Below are positions 49,769 to 58,165 of a stretch of DNA of 64,000 bases, piece after piece (position 1 is the stretch's first letter; each line of letters opens with the position of its first letter). A program made the position numbers and the translations under genes. The notes under the pieces were generated by a model that had not been told where the DNA came from, searched no databases, and saw only the letters and a list, made by a program, of their open reading frames with translations. The DNA is from an uncultured Rhodospirillaceae bacterium. GTDB lineage: Bacteria; Pseudomonadota; Alphaproteobacteria; Azospirillales; Azospirillaceae. Where the stretch lies: assembly GCA_937927415.1 (NCBI GenBank), contig CALBDS010000063.1, forward strand, positions 11,331-75,330. Reading direction: 5' to 3'.

Positions 49769-50146
49769 ATGTTCCGCCCCCTTACCTTTGCCGCGGTGCT
49801 GGCGGTCATGCTGGCCGGCTGTGCGCCCGAACCCGTGCGTCCGGCCGCACCCGCGGCCCCTCCGCCCGCCGCCGCCGGCACGCTTCCGGCGGTGCCGAAA
49901 GCTACTCCCCCCGCCGCTTCCCGTCCACAGGGGGATAACACCCCGCTGCTGGGCACGGATAACGACGCCGCGGCGAACATCGCCTCGTGCCGCCAGCGGT
50001 GCGAAGGCTCGTTCAACGGCTGCATGGATGGGGTGGCGTCCCGCCCGCAGGTCGATTCCCTGTTCGACAACACCCATCGCCCCTTCACCGCGACCAACAA
50101 CTGCCAGGCGCAGCTTCAGCGTTGCTTTGACCGCTGCAAGCCGTAA
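49769..50146 (+). CDS. Cysteine-rich lipoprotein, unknown
   Basis: A 125-residue protein with a type II signal peptide ending in the lipobox LAGC near residue 18, so likely anchored in a membrane. A Pro/Ala-rich spacer of about 40 residues follows, then a C-terminal domain with six cysteines (CRQRCEGSFNGC and CQAQLQRCFDRC), spaced as in small disulfide-linked helical pairs. ACAGGAGAG precedes the ATG. Function unknown. A strong terminator follows. Confidence 0.78.
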   Translation: MFRPLTFAAVLAVMLAGCAPEPVRPAAPAAPPPAAAGTLPAVPKATPPAASRPQGDNTPLLGTDNDAAANIASCRQRCEGSFNGCMDGVASRPQVDSLFDNTHRPFTATNNCQAQLQRCFDRCKP

Positions 50147-50163
50147 GCCAGGCCGGTTTCAGG

Positions 50164-50201
50164 GGGGCGGATTTTGCCGGGCGGCAAGATCCGCCCCTTT
50201 T
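50164..50201 (+). terminator. Rho-independent terminator after the lipoprotein gene
   Basis: GGGGCGGAT at 50164-50172 pairs with ATCCGCCCC at 50189-50197, with an inner TTGCC/GGCAA stem, then TTTT. Confidence 0.9.
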
Positions 50202-50289
50202 GTGTTTGCGGCTTTTGGTTGAAAAACAACGGGGTTTTCTGGTCTGGATTTTGCTTTTCCCACATGGGGGCTTTGAGGGAGAAGCAATT

Positions 50290-50778
50290 ATGCCCAGCAC
50301 CATCATGGGTAACGGGAACTATGTCCGCGCAAACAGCGTGGCGGCATCCTTCCCGTCGTCGGCCATCCGCAAGCTGTCGGCGGAGGATGATCCCCAGTTC
50401 GCCGCCATGCTGGACGTGGCGCGCGCCGCGGAAAAAGGCCCCGATGCCGTATCGCGGGAGCAGAACCGGGCGGTGCAGGCGCACACCGTCGTGCGTCAGG
50501 GCGGCCAGATCGTGGCGAGCATCGGGCGCGACGGGCAGGTGATGACCAGCAACGCCATTGCCGCCCGCCTGGACTGGGCGTCGATCGAACAGCGGGCCAG
50601 CGGCATGACCCCGGCCGACCGCCGCGACCTGATCGCCGGCGAACTCAGGAAGGCGGTGGGCACCGGCGCGGTGGTCGAAAGCTACGGCGAAAGCGGGGCC
50701 GCCCCCACCCGCGGCGCGCTGGAGGATGAAATGAGCCGCTTCGCCCAGGCGGCACGGCGGGCGGCGGGGCTGTGGTGA
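50290..50778 (+). CDS. Hypothetical protein
   Basis: A 162-residue soluble protein without signal peptide or membrane segment. GAGGGAGAAG precedes the ATG at 50290. The central part (QIVASIGRDGQVMTSNAIAARLDW) looks like a small beta-rich fold, and the ends are helical and Ala-rich. No family was recognised. It ends 7 bp before the stop of the convergent rarA. Confidence 0.65.
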   Translation: MPSTIMGNGNYVRANSVAASFPSSAIRKLSAEDDPQFAAMLDVARAAEKGPDAVSREQNRAVQAHTVVRQGGQIVASIGRDGQVMTSNAIAARLDWASIEQRASGMTPADRRDLIAGELRKAVGTGAVVESYGESGAAPTRGALEDEMSRFAQAARRAAGLW

Positions 50779-50785
50779 CGGGGGA

Positions 50786-52087
50786 TCATCCCTTCTGACG
50801 GGCGTCGCGCAGACGCGCCCAGTAATCCAGACGCTTGCGGATGTCCCGCTCGAATCCGCGCTCGACGGGGCGGTAGAAATTCTGCCGCTCCATCCCGTCG
50901 GGGAAATAGTTCTGCCCGGAAAACCCATCCTCGGCGTCGTGGTCGTAGGCATAGCCCTTGCCGTAGCCCAGATCCTTCATCATCCGGGTGGGGGCGTTGA
51001 GGATGTGCATGGGCGGCATCAGCGACCCGGTGTCCTTGGCCGCGCGCATGGCGGCCTTGTAGGCCATATAGCCGGCGTTGGATTTGGGAGCGGTGCCCAG
51101 ATAGATCACCAGTTGGGCCAGCGCCAGTTCGCCTTCGGGGCTGCCCAGCCGTTCATAGGCCTCCCAGGCGGCGATGGCCTGGGTCAGGGCCGCCGGATCG
51201 GCCAACCCCACATCCTCCACCGCGAAACGGGTCAGGCGGCGGGCGATGAAGCGGGGATCCTCGCCGCCGGCCAGCATGCGCGCCAGCCAGTACAGCCCGG
51301 CGTCGGTGTCGGAGCCGCGCAGGGATTTGTGCAGCGCGCTGATGAGGTTGTAGTGCCCCTCCTGCGCCTTGTCGTAAAGGGGGGCGCGGCGCTGGATGGT
51401 GGTGGCAAGGGCGGTGGTGTCCAGTTCCACGCCGGGGGCCAGGGCGAACAACTCCTCGCACAGGTTCAGCAGATAGCGGCCGTCGCCGTCGGCCATGGCC
51501 TTCAGCGCCGTGCGCGCGTCGGCGTCGAGGGGGAGGGGATAGCCCATCTCGGCCTCCGCCCGCGTCATCAGCTTTTCCATGGCGGCATCGTCCAGGCGGT
51601 TGAGGACGAAGACCTGCGCCCGCGACAGCAAGGCGGCGTTCAACTCGAACGAGGGGTTTTCGGTGGTGGCGCCGACCAGGGTGATGGTGCCGTCCTCCAC
51701 ATAGGGAAGGAAGCCGTCCTGCTGCGAGCGGTTGAAGCGGTGGATCTCGTCGATGAACAGCAGGGTGCCCTGACCGCCGCGGCGGCGGGTGCGGGCGGCG
51801 TCGAACACCTTGCGCAGGTCGGCCACACCGGAAAAGACGGCGGACAGCGGCTCGAAATGCAGATCGGTGGTCTGGGCCAGCAGGCGGGCGATGGTGGTCT
51901 TGCCGCAACCGGGCGGCCCCCACAGGATCATCGACGCCAGCCGGTGCGCGGCCACCATGCGCCCGATGGGACCGTCGGGTTTCAACAGATGGTCCTGGCC
52001 CACCACGTCGGCCAGGGTGTGCGGCCGCAGCCGGTCGGCCAGGGGCCGGGGGGCCATGGTTTCGAAAAGTCCCGGACCCGTGGTCAT
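50786..52087 (-). CDS. rarA: Replication-associated recombination protein A (MgsA/RarA)
   Basis: AAA+ ATPase that acts at stalled replication forks. The 433-residue protein starts at ATG 52087 (MTTGPGLFETMAPRPLADRLRP). The P-loop GPPGCGKT is at 57-64 and Walker B is LLFIDEIHRFN, with TTENPSFELNAALLSR as sensor region and the C-terminal tetramer domain containing MPPMHILNAPTRMMKDLGYG. The frame stays open upstream to 53077 across the divergent gene, but that part is a shadow. Confidence 0.95.
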   Translation of the reverse strand: MTTGPGLFETMAPRPLADRLRPHTLADVVGQDHLLKPDGPIGRMVAAHRLASMILWGPPGCGKTTIARLLAQTTDLHFEPLSAVFSGVADLRKVFDAARTRRRGGQGTLLFIDEIHRFNRSQQDGFLPYVEDGTITLVGATTENPSFELNAALLSRAQVFVLNRLDDAAMEKLMTRAEAEMGYPLPLDADARTALKAMADGDGRYLLNLCEELFALAPGVELDTTALATTIQRRAPLYDKAQEGHYNLISALHKSLRGSDTDAGLYWLARMLAGGEDPRFIARRLTRFAVEDVGLADPAALTQAIAAWEAYERLGSPEGELALAQLVIYLGTAPKSNAGYMAYKAAMRAAKDTGSLMPPMHILNAPTRMMKDLGYGKGYAYDHDAEDGFSGQNYFPDGMERQNFYRPVERGFERDIRKRLDYWARLRDARQKG

Positions 52088-52135
52088 GCTGATAAACTGC
52101 CGTTTTCGTGTTGTTCCCTTCCTTAAGGTGCGTCG

Positions 52136-53053
52136 ATGACCGATGGGATGCAAGGGCCGTCGGCCTGTGCCGGGGCGGGGGCGGGGTGGACGCCGGCGCG
52201 GATCGTGGCGATCGACTGGTCCGGCGCCCGCGGTCCCCGTTACCGCGGCATTGCGGTGGCGATGTGCGGCCCGGACGATGATCCCCCGGTGCTGGTCCAG
52301 CCCCCGTCCGGCTGGTGGTCGCGCACCGCGGTTCACGACTGGCTGGCGACTCTGGACGATGCCTTTGTCGGCATCGACTGCGCCTTTTCCCTGCCGTTCG
52401 CGGTGGCGGGGCGCCATCTGCCGGCGGGGGCGACAGTCTTCGACCTGTGGGAGCGCATCGAGCGGGTGTGCGCCGGTGAGGATGACTTCGGCGGCGGCCC
52501 CTTCGTCACCGATCCGGTGTTCGGCCCCGATTTCTGGACCACGGGGCACCGGCCCGACACCTACGCCGACCCTCACCGGGGGACGGAATGGGCGTGCCGC
52601 CGCGATGGTCTGGGCGAGCCGCAAAGCCCCTATAAGCTGATCGGTGCGAAGCAGGTGGGGCGGGGTGCCCTGGCGGGGATGCGGATGCTGCGGTCCCTGC
52701 GTGGCGCGGCACCGGGGCGGGTGGCGGTGTGGCCGTTCGACACCCCGGCGGCTCACACGCGGATGGTGCTGACCGAGATCTACCCGCGGCTGTTCCTGAT
52801 GCGCGCCGGGTTCGGACGGCGGAAGCTGCGCGACGGGGCGGACCTGGACGCGGCACTGGCGCAGTTCGGCGCGCGGCCCCTGGGGCTGACCGGGCCGCTG
52901 GACGACCATGCCACCGACGCGCTGGTGTCGGCGGCGGGGATGCGCCGTCTGCTGGCCGCGCCGGGGGTGTGGGCGCCGCCGGCCCTGGACGGGGAGGCGC
53001 GGCGGCGGGAGGGATGGATCTTCGGCGTCGGGCTGGCCGGGGCTATTCCTTGA
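52136..53053 (+). CDS. DUF429-like protein
   Basis: A 305-residue protein divergent from rarA. It has the pattern of the DUF429 group: an early VAIDWSGA motif, GIDCAFSLPF, an internal EIYPRLF and a late DDHATDALVSA, which resembles an RNase H-like acidic fold (Asp in the first strand, Asp-Asp later). Biochemical role unknown. It overlaps the end of the convergent cupin gene by 11 bp. AAGGTG lies upstream of the ATG. Confidence 0.75.
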   Translation: MTDGMQGPSACAGAGAGWTPARIVAIDWSGARGPRYRGIAVAMCGPDDDPPVLVQPPSGWWSRTAVHDWLATLDDAFVGIDCAFSLPFAVAGRHLPAGATVFDLWERIERVCAGEDDFGGGPFVTDPVFGPDFWTTGHRPDTYADPHRGTEWACRRDGLGEPQSPYKLIGAKQVGRGALAGMRMLRSLRGAAPGRVAVWPFDTPAAHTRMVLTEIYPRLFLMRAGFGRRKLRDGADLDAALAQFGARPLGLTGPLDDHATDALVSAAGMRRLLAAPGVWAPPALDGEARRREGWIFGVGLAGAIP

Positions 53054-53477
53054 CGGTGTTGGCGGTGCCCTCGGCACCGATGAACACGCCGAGGATCTTC
53101 ACCGGGGTGGTGCCGGTGTTGCGCCCGATGTGCCAGCCGGAGGTTTCGGAAATGGCCTGACCGGCGTGGATGACCTGAGGCGGCTGCCCGTCCGCCTCCA
53201 CCAGCACCGAGCCTTCCAGCACATAGGCGATGAGGGGGACGGGGTGGCGGTGGCGCCCGGTGTCGGCGCCGGGCGGGATTTCCACCAGCAGGGTGGTCAC
53301 CTTGGGCGTGCCGGCGGGATAGGCCAGGGGCACCCCGTCGCCCCAGGTGGAGGTTTGCAGCAGGGTGGTGGCCTTGACCGCCTCGGCATAGCCTTCCGCC
53401 CCCGCGGGGGCGGCGAGAACGGCGGCGGCAAGGCCGGCGAGGACGACGGCGGACGGCATGGTGCTGCGGCGGAGCAT
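53043..53477 (-). CDS. Secreted cupin-domain protein
   Basis: A 144-residue protein with a signal peptide (MLRRSTMPSAVVLAGLAAAV; cleavage near AGA-EG). One cupin barrel follows: GRHRHPVPLIAYVLEGSV supplies the likely metal histidines, and IHAGQAISETSGWH the second motif. Probably periplasmic; ligand unknown. The ATG at 53477 is preceded by AAAGGT. Confidence 0.85.
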   Translation of the reverse strand: MLRRSTMPSAVVLAGLAAAVLAAPAGAEGYAEAVKATTLLQTSTWGDGVPLAYPAGTPKVTTLLVEIPPGADTGRHRHPVPLIAYVLEGSVLVEADGQPPQVIHAGQAISETSGWHIGRNTGTTPVKILGVFIGAEGTANTVKE

Positions 53478-53502
53478 GGAGGTACCTTTCACAAGGGATC
53501 GC

Positions 53503-54324
53503 TTACATAAGGACCGACTGTGACGAGGCACCCACCCCCTGTCCATCCGTCCCGTTCAGGTTCAGCCAGCCGCTCACACAATGCCGCAGGCTGTAGCGGG
53601 GGTGTTCCTCCGGCGCAGGCGCGATGTCCCATCCCCATTGGTGATCGGCGGGGGGCAGGGACACCCCCCACAGGGAATCGTCGCGCTGGACCTCCTGTCC
53701 GCTGGGATCCAGCCACAGGGCGGTGGTGTCGCTGAACAGGGCGGCGACGGGGGCGCAGGCGCGCAGCCGGTCCACATGGGTGCTGATCAGGGCTTGGGCG
53801 AAGCAGCGGCGTTCATCCGCATCATGGCCGGACTCCTCCAGAGTGTGGACCGGCAGGATGGGAAGCTGGGACAGCAGGTTGCACGACACGGCAAAGGCGA
53901 ACGGCCCGTCGGGGAACGCGGCGGTGATGGCGGGATCGGGCAGGGGGCCGCCCGCCGCCAGCGGTTCCAGCGTGCCGGTCACGTCCAGCCCGGCCAGCCG
54001 CACGTTGGCAAAGCGCGCCGCCCGCCGCCGGGCCGGGCGGGCGTGGATGATATCGACCAGCACCACCTCGGCGAATCGGGCGGCGAGGACGGCCAGGGGG
54101 ATTTCGATCAGCAGACCCGACCCCAGCACCAGCGCCCGCCCGCCGGGTGGGGCGGCGGCGGCCGCCTGTTCGATGAAGGCGTGGCAGGCGGCCACATGGG
54201 GCGCCCAGGCGCGGGTCTGGCGACGGTGGCGGGCACCCAGCGCCACGGTTTCGGTGAGATAGCCCAGCGTACGGGCGGCGGCCGGGGCCGGGGTGGTCAG
54301 GTATTCCCACAGTTCGCGCAGCAT
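53503..54324 (-). CDS. Methyltransferase-like protein, unknown
   Basis: A 273-residue protein. ALVLGSGLLIEIPLAVL and VVLVDIIHARPARRRAA look like motif I and the acidic strand of a Rossmann methyltransferase, but the glycine pattern is incomplete (G-S-G-L-L), so SAM use is not sure. The C-terminus is polar. GGGGGAA precedes the ATG. It is divergent from the FolM-like gene. Confidence 0.65.
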   Translation of the reverse strand: MLRELWEYLTTPAPAAARTLGYLTETVALGARHRRQTRAWAPHVAACHAFIEQAAAAAPPGGRALVLGSGLLIEIPLAVLAARFAEVVLVDIIHARPARRRAARFANVRLAGLDVTGTLEPLAAGGPLPDPAITAAFPDGPFAFAVSCNLLSQLPILPVHTLEESGHDADERRCFAQALISTHVDRLRACAPVAALFSDTTALWLDPSGQEVQRDDSLWGVSLPPADHQWGWDIAPAPEEHPRYSLRHCVSGWLNLNGTDGQGVGASSQSVLM

Positions 54325-54378
54325 GGGATGGTTCCCCCCGACAGGATGGTTCCCCGGACAATGCCGTGATGCTTTCCC

Positions 54379-54406
54379 TTGACCGGCGGCGGGGGCAAAG
54401 TACCTA
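54379..54406 (+). promoter_or_regulatory. Promoter with start site at or next to the FolM-like start codon
   Basis: TTGACC at 54379-54384, 16 bp, then TACCTA at 54401-54406. The transcript would begin at about 54413, next to ATG 54414, which has no Shine-Dalgarno site. Confidence 0.6.
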
Positions 54407-54413
54407 TGGCGGC

Positions 54414-55184
54414 ATGGTTGAGATCAAGAGAAAAGCGGCCCTGGTGACCGGGGCCGGCAAGCGCATCGGACGCGCCGTCGCCCTGGACCTGGCCGCTCAC
54501 GGCTGGGCCGTGGGGGTCCATTACCACCGTTCCCGCGACGACGCGGACGATGTGGTGCGGGAAATCGAGCACCGCGGCGGGCGGGCCGTGGCGCTGCACG
54601 CCGACCTGCTGCACGAATCCATGGTCGCGGCCCTGGTGGGGCAGGCGGCGGAGCGGCTTGGGCCGCTGACGCTGCTGGTCAACAACGCCTCCTGCTTCGA
54701 ACGGGACGAGGTGGAGAGCGTGACCCGCGAGTCGTGGGACCGGCATATGGAAGCCAACCTGCGCGCCCCCTTCGTCCTGATCCAGGATTTCGTCCGGCGG
54801 CTGCCCGCGGGCGAACACGGGCTGGTGGTCAACATGCTGGATCAGCGGGTGTGGAACCTGACGCCGCACTTCATCTCCTACACCCTGTCGAAGGCCGGGC
54901 TGTGGACGCTGACCCAGACCCTGGCCCAGGCGCTGGCCCCGCGGGTCCGGGTGAACGCCATCGGTCCCGGCCCCACTTTGCGCAACGAACGGCAGACCGA
55001 GGACCATTTCGCCCAGCAGGCGGCGGCGGTGCCGATGCAGCGCAGCACCGCGCCGGCCGAGATCTGCGCCGCCATCCGCTTCCTGATCGATGCCCCGGCG
55101 GTGACCGGGCAGATGATCGCGCTGGACGGGGGCGAGCATCTGGGGTGGGCGCAGCCGTCCCGCGGCTTCGTTCCGGTGGAGTGA
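54414..55184 (+). CDS. FolM/PTR1-type short-chain reductase (pteridine or dihydrofolate reductase-like)
   Basis: A 256-residue NAD(P)-dependent SDR. The cofactor motif is TGAGKRIG at 12-19, the TGxxxRxG form found in PTR1 and FolM. The catalytic set is Asp143, Tyr156 and Lys160: the serine normal in SDRs, 13 residues before the Tyr, is replaced by Asp, as in PTR1. This points to reduction of a pterin such as dihydromonapterin. It may be made from a leaderless mRNA. No folate genes are adjacent, so the substrate is inferred from motifs only. Confidence 0.82.
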   Translation: MVEIKRKAALVTGAGKRIGRAVALDLAAHGWAVGVHYHRSRDDADDVVREIEHRGGRAVALHADLLHESMVAALVGQAAERLGPLTLLVNNASCFERDEVESVTRESWDRHMEANLRAPFVLIQDFVRRLPAGEHGLVVNMLDQRVWNLTPHFISYTLSKAGLWTLTQTLAQALAPRVRVNAIGPGPTLRNERQTEDHFAQQAAAVPMQRSTAPAEICAAIRFLIDAPAVTGQMIALDGGEHLGWAQPSRGFVPVE

Positions 55185-55311
55185 CGGGAGCCGTTCCGTT
55201 TCGGCGGGTTCCGGGGGGAATCGGATTCGCGCGGGGGCCGCGTTTTACACAGGGAGGTGCGGTTGCGCAAGAGGTCATTTTCGCCGTGTGACAATTTTGA
55301 AACCTTGGGCG
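55185..55311. other. Intergenic stretch after the FolM-like gene
   Basis: Part of a 366-bp gap between 55184 and 55551. This first third is GC-rich and shows no clear terminator or gene; the notable elements lie in the next two entries. Confidence 0.4.
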
Positions 55312-55402
55312 CCGGGAGTCCCTTGACAATATAAACATCGTGAAAAATCAATGGGTTGATAAAATAGCCTAAAAAATAGGCGACTCCCGGGAATCCCTTG
55401 AG
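55312..55402. repeat. AT-rich segment flanked by inverted and direct repeats
   Basis: CCGGGAGTC at 55312-55320 faces GACTCCCGG at 55382-55390 (perfect 9-bp inverted repeat). Overlapping them is a near-direct repeat: GGGAGTCCCTTGA at 55314-55326 and GGGAATCCCTTGA at 55390-55402. The 60 bp between are strongly AT-rich and hold the hairpin GCCTA-AAAAA-TAGGC (55367-55381) and a TTGACA at 55323-55328. Confidence 0.75.
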
Positions 55403-55433
55403 GACTCTTACTCCCCATGTGGTAGCCCAGAGG

Positions 55434-55468
55434 TTATCGACAAACTTATCCACAGGAATCGTGGATAG
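55434..55468. promoter_or_regulatory. Cluster of DnaA-box-like sites upstream of uvrC
   Basis: TTATCCACA at 55446-55454 is a perfect DnaA box. TTATCGACA at 55434-55442 differs by one base, and CGTGGATAG at 55460-55468 is a reverse-oriented box with two changes. They are spaced 12 and 14 bp apart and lie 45 bp from the AT-rich repeat element. Confidence 0.6.
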
Positions 55469-55550
55469 AGTTACCACCATCGGACAGGGTGCCCCAAAGC
55501 GGGCCGGGCACCCCGGAGTCCGCGCTTCGACCGGCCCCGAATCCGCGTTC

Positions 55551-57503
55551 ATGACCGAATCTTTGCCGGAATCACCTGAGTCCCCGCTTCCCGCCGCCGC
55601 GGATGCGCCGGTGGCCGCCTCTGCCGAATCGGCTAAGCCGGTCCGCCGGGCGCCCGATCTGGCGCGGGGGGCCGAGGTGATCCGCACCCATCTGAAGACG
55701 CTGCCGGCCACGCCCGGCGTCTACCGCATGCTGGCGGGGGACGGGGCGGTGCTCTATGTGGGCAAGGCGCGGAACCTGAAGCGGCGGGTGACCAACTACA
55801 CCCAGGTGAACAAGCTGCCGGTGCGGCTGCAGCGCATGGTGTCGGAAACCGAAACCATGGAATTCGTCACCACCCACACGGAGGTGGAGGCGCTGCTGCT
55901 GGAATCGAACCTCATCAAGAAGCTGATGCCGCGGTACAACGTGCTGCTGCGGGACGACAAGACGTTCCCGCACATCATGATCACCCGCGGCCACGACTAC
56001 CCCCAGCTGACCAAGCATCGGGGGGCGCGGGGGAAGGACGCCGATTATTACGGCCCCTTCGCGTCGGCCGGGGCGGTGAACCGCACGATCACCGCACTCC
56101 AGCGCGCGTTCCTGCTGCGCAACTGCGCCGACTCGGTGTTTTCCAGCCGCACCCGCCCGTGCCTGCAATACCAGATCAAGCGGTGCACCGCGCCGTGCGT
56201 CGGCCGGGTCACGCCCGAGGAGTACGGCGCGCAGGTGGATCAGGCCCGCGCCTTCCTGTCGGGCAAGAGCCGCGATATCCAGGACGCGCTGGCCCACGCG
56301 ATGATGGAGGCGGCGGAGGCGCTGGATTTCGAAGCCGCCGCCCGCTACCGCGACCGCATCCGCGCCCTGACCGCCATCCAGGCCCACCAGGACATCAACA
56401 TGGAAGGGGTGCTGGAGGACGCCGACGTGATCGCCGCCTTCACCGACGGCGGCTCCACCTGCATCCAGGTGTTCTTCTTCCGCGGCGGGCGCAACTACGG
56501 CAACCGCGCCTATTTCCCCAGCCACGACAAGGCGGCGGCGCTGGAGGAGGTGCTGTCGGCCTTCGTCGCCCAGTTCTACGAGAACAAGGCGCCGCCGCCC
56601 CTGGTGCTGCTCAGCCACGAGCTTCCCGAACACGACCTGCTGGCCGAGGCGCTGGCGGTGCGGGCGGGGCACAAGGTCGAACTGGCCGTCCCCCAGCGGG
56701 GCGACAAGCGCCGGGTGGTCGATCACGCCCTGACCAACGCGCGCGAGGCGCACGGGCGCCGGCTGGCTGAAAGCTCGTCCCAGCGCCGGCTGCTGGAGGG
56801 GGTGGCGGTGGCCTTCGGCCTGGACGGCCCGCCGGAACGGATCGAGGTCTACGACAACTCCCACGTCCAGGGGGCGTTTTCCATCGGTGCGATGATCGTG
56901 GCCGGGCCGGAGGGGTTCATCAAGAACGCCTACCGCAAGTTCAACATCAAAAACGCCGAGGCGGCGGGCGACGACTACGCCATGATGCGCGAGGTGATGG
57001 AGCGCCGCTTCGCCCGCGCGCAGAAGGAGGATCCCGACCGCACCGGCGGATCCTGGCCCGATCTGGTGCTGATCGACGGCGGGCTGGGGCAGTTGAACGT
57101 GGTGCGCGGCGTGCTGGAGGAGTTGGGAATCGACGACGTGCCCCTGGTCAGCATCGCCAAGGGGCCGGACCGCGACGCCGGCCGGGAGCATTTCGTCCTG
57201 CCCGGCCGGGCGCCGTTCCAGATGGAGCCGAAGGACCCCGTGCTCTATTTCCTGCAACGACTGCGGGACGAGGCGCACCGTTTTGCCATCGGCACGCACC
57301 GGGCGCGGCGGACCAAGGCGATTTCCCAGTCCCCCATCGACGAGATTCCCGGAATCGGCCCGACGCGCAAGAAGGCGCTGCTGCTGCATTTCGGCAGTGC
57401 GAAAGCGGTGGCGCGGGCCGGACTGGCCGATCTGGAGGCGGTGGACGGAATCAACCGCACGGTTGCGAAAAAGATCTACGATCATTTCCATCCAGACGGT
57501 TAG
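55551..57503 (+). CDS. uvrC: Excinuclease ABC subunit C
   Basis: Dual-incision nuclease of nucleotide excision repair. The 650-residue protein has an acidic, Ala/Pro-rich leader of about 35 residues, a GIY-YIG domain (GVYRM from residue 56; VLYVGKARNLKRRV), the cysteine-containing TRPCLQYQIKRCTAPC region, a UVR segment, the RNase H-like C-terminal nuclease (VYDNSHVQGAF; LVLIDGGLGQLN) and a double helix-hairpin-helix (IPGIGPTRKKALLLHFG). ATG 55551 is the chosen start. It heads the uvrC-pgsA-mobB-ptuA-ptuB run. Confidence 0.97.
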   Translation: MTESLPESPESPLPAAADAPVAASAESAKPVRRAPDLARGAEVIRTHLKTLPATPGVYRMLAGDGAVLYVGKARNLKRRVTNYTQVNKLPVRLQRMVSETETMEFVTTHTEVEALLLESNLIKKLMPRYNVLLRDDKTFPHIMITRGHDYPQLTKHRGARGKDADYYGPFASAGAVNRTITALQRAFLLRNCADSVFSSRTRPCLQYQIKRCTAPCVGRVTPEEYGAQVDQARAFLSGKSRDIQDALAHAMMEAAEALDFEAAARYRDRIRALTAIQAHQDINMEGVLEDADVIAAFTDGGSTCIQVFFFRGGRNYGNRAYFPSHDKAAALEEVLSAFVAQFYENKAPPPLVLLSHELPEHDLLAEALAVRAGHKVELAVPQRGDKRRVVDHALTNAREAHGRRLAESSSQRRLLEGVAVAFGLDGPPERIEVYDNSHVQGAFSIGAMIVAGPEGFIKNAYRKFNIKNAEAAGDDYAMMREVMERRFARAQKEDPDRTGGSWPDLVLIDGGLGQLNVVRGVLEELGIDDVPLVSIAKGPDRDAGREHFVLPGRAPFQMEPKDPVLYFLQRLRDEAHRFAIGTHRARRTKAISQSPIDEIPGIGPTRKKALLLHFGSAKAVARAGLADLEAVDGINRTVAKKIYDHFHPDG

Positions 57504-57539
57504 AATGCGCCCGCCCGATCCCAAGCCGTCCAAGCACAC

Positions 57540-58151
57540 ATGTTGACCAGCCTGCCCAACATTCTGACCCTGTCGCGCATCGCGATCATTCCCGTGGTGG
57601 TGGGGCTGTTCTACGTGCCGGAATCATGGGCGGCGTGGACGGCCATGTGGCTGTTCGCCGCCGCCTGCATCACCGACTATTTCGACGGCTATCTGGCGCG
57701 CATCTGGTCGCAGGAATCGGTGATCGGCCGTTTCCTTGATCCCATCGCCGACAAGCTGCTGGTGTCGGCGGTGCTGATCATGCTGGTGGCAAAGGCGCGG
57801 CTGACCGGCGTGTCGGTGCTGGCGGCGGTGGTGATCCTGCTGCGCGAGGTGCTGGTGTCGGGCCTGCGCGAATATCTGGCCGGGCTGAACGTCGGTGTGC
57901 CGGTGACGCAACTGGCCAAATGGAAGACCACCATCCAGATGGTGGCGCTGGGGTTCCTGATCGTCGGCGACTATGGCCCGCCGGAAATCCCGTCCACCAT
58001 CATCGGCACGCTGGGCCTGTGGGTGGCGGCCATCCTGACCTTTGTCACCGGATGGGATTACACCCGCGTCGGCGTTTCGCACATGATGGCGGTGCCGCCG
58101 CGCCCCGCCTCCTCCTCGTCCACCTCCGGCAAACCGGCGCAATCGGCGTGA
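57540..58151 (+). CDS. pgsA: CDP-diacylglycerol-glycerol-3-phosphate 3-phosphatidyltransferase
   Basis: Makes phosphatidylglycerol phosphate, the first step to phosphatidylglycerol and cardiolipin, in the inner membrane. The 203-residue protein has the CDP-alcohol phosphotransferase motif with Asp46, Asp49, Gly50, Arg54, Gly63, Asp67 and Asp71. MLTSLPNILTLSRIAIIP is the usual N-terminus. A Ser/Pro-rich tail of about 20 residues follows the last helix. The gene lies 36 bp after uvrC. Confidence 0.96.
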   Translation: MLTSLPNILTLSRIAIIPVVVGLFYVPESWAAWTAMWLFAAACITDYFDGYLARIWSQESVIGRFLDPIADKLLVSAVLIMLVAKARLTGVSVLAAVVILLREVLVSGLREYLAGLNVGVPVTQLAKWKTTIQMVALGFLIVGDYGPPEIPSTIIGTLGLWVAAILTFVTGWDYTRVGVSHMMAVPPRPASSSSTSGKPAQSA

Positions 58152-58165
58152 GCGGGCAATCCGTG

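Noticed and set aside
52088..53077. N-terminal extension of rarA up to 53077
   Set aside because: It lies antisense to the DUF429-like gene, is Pro/Arg-rich without motifs, and the RarA family start is at 52087.
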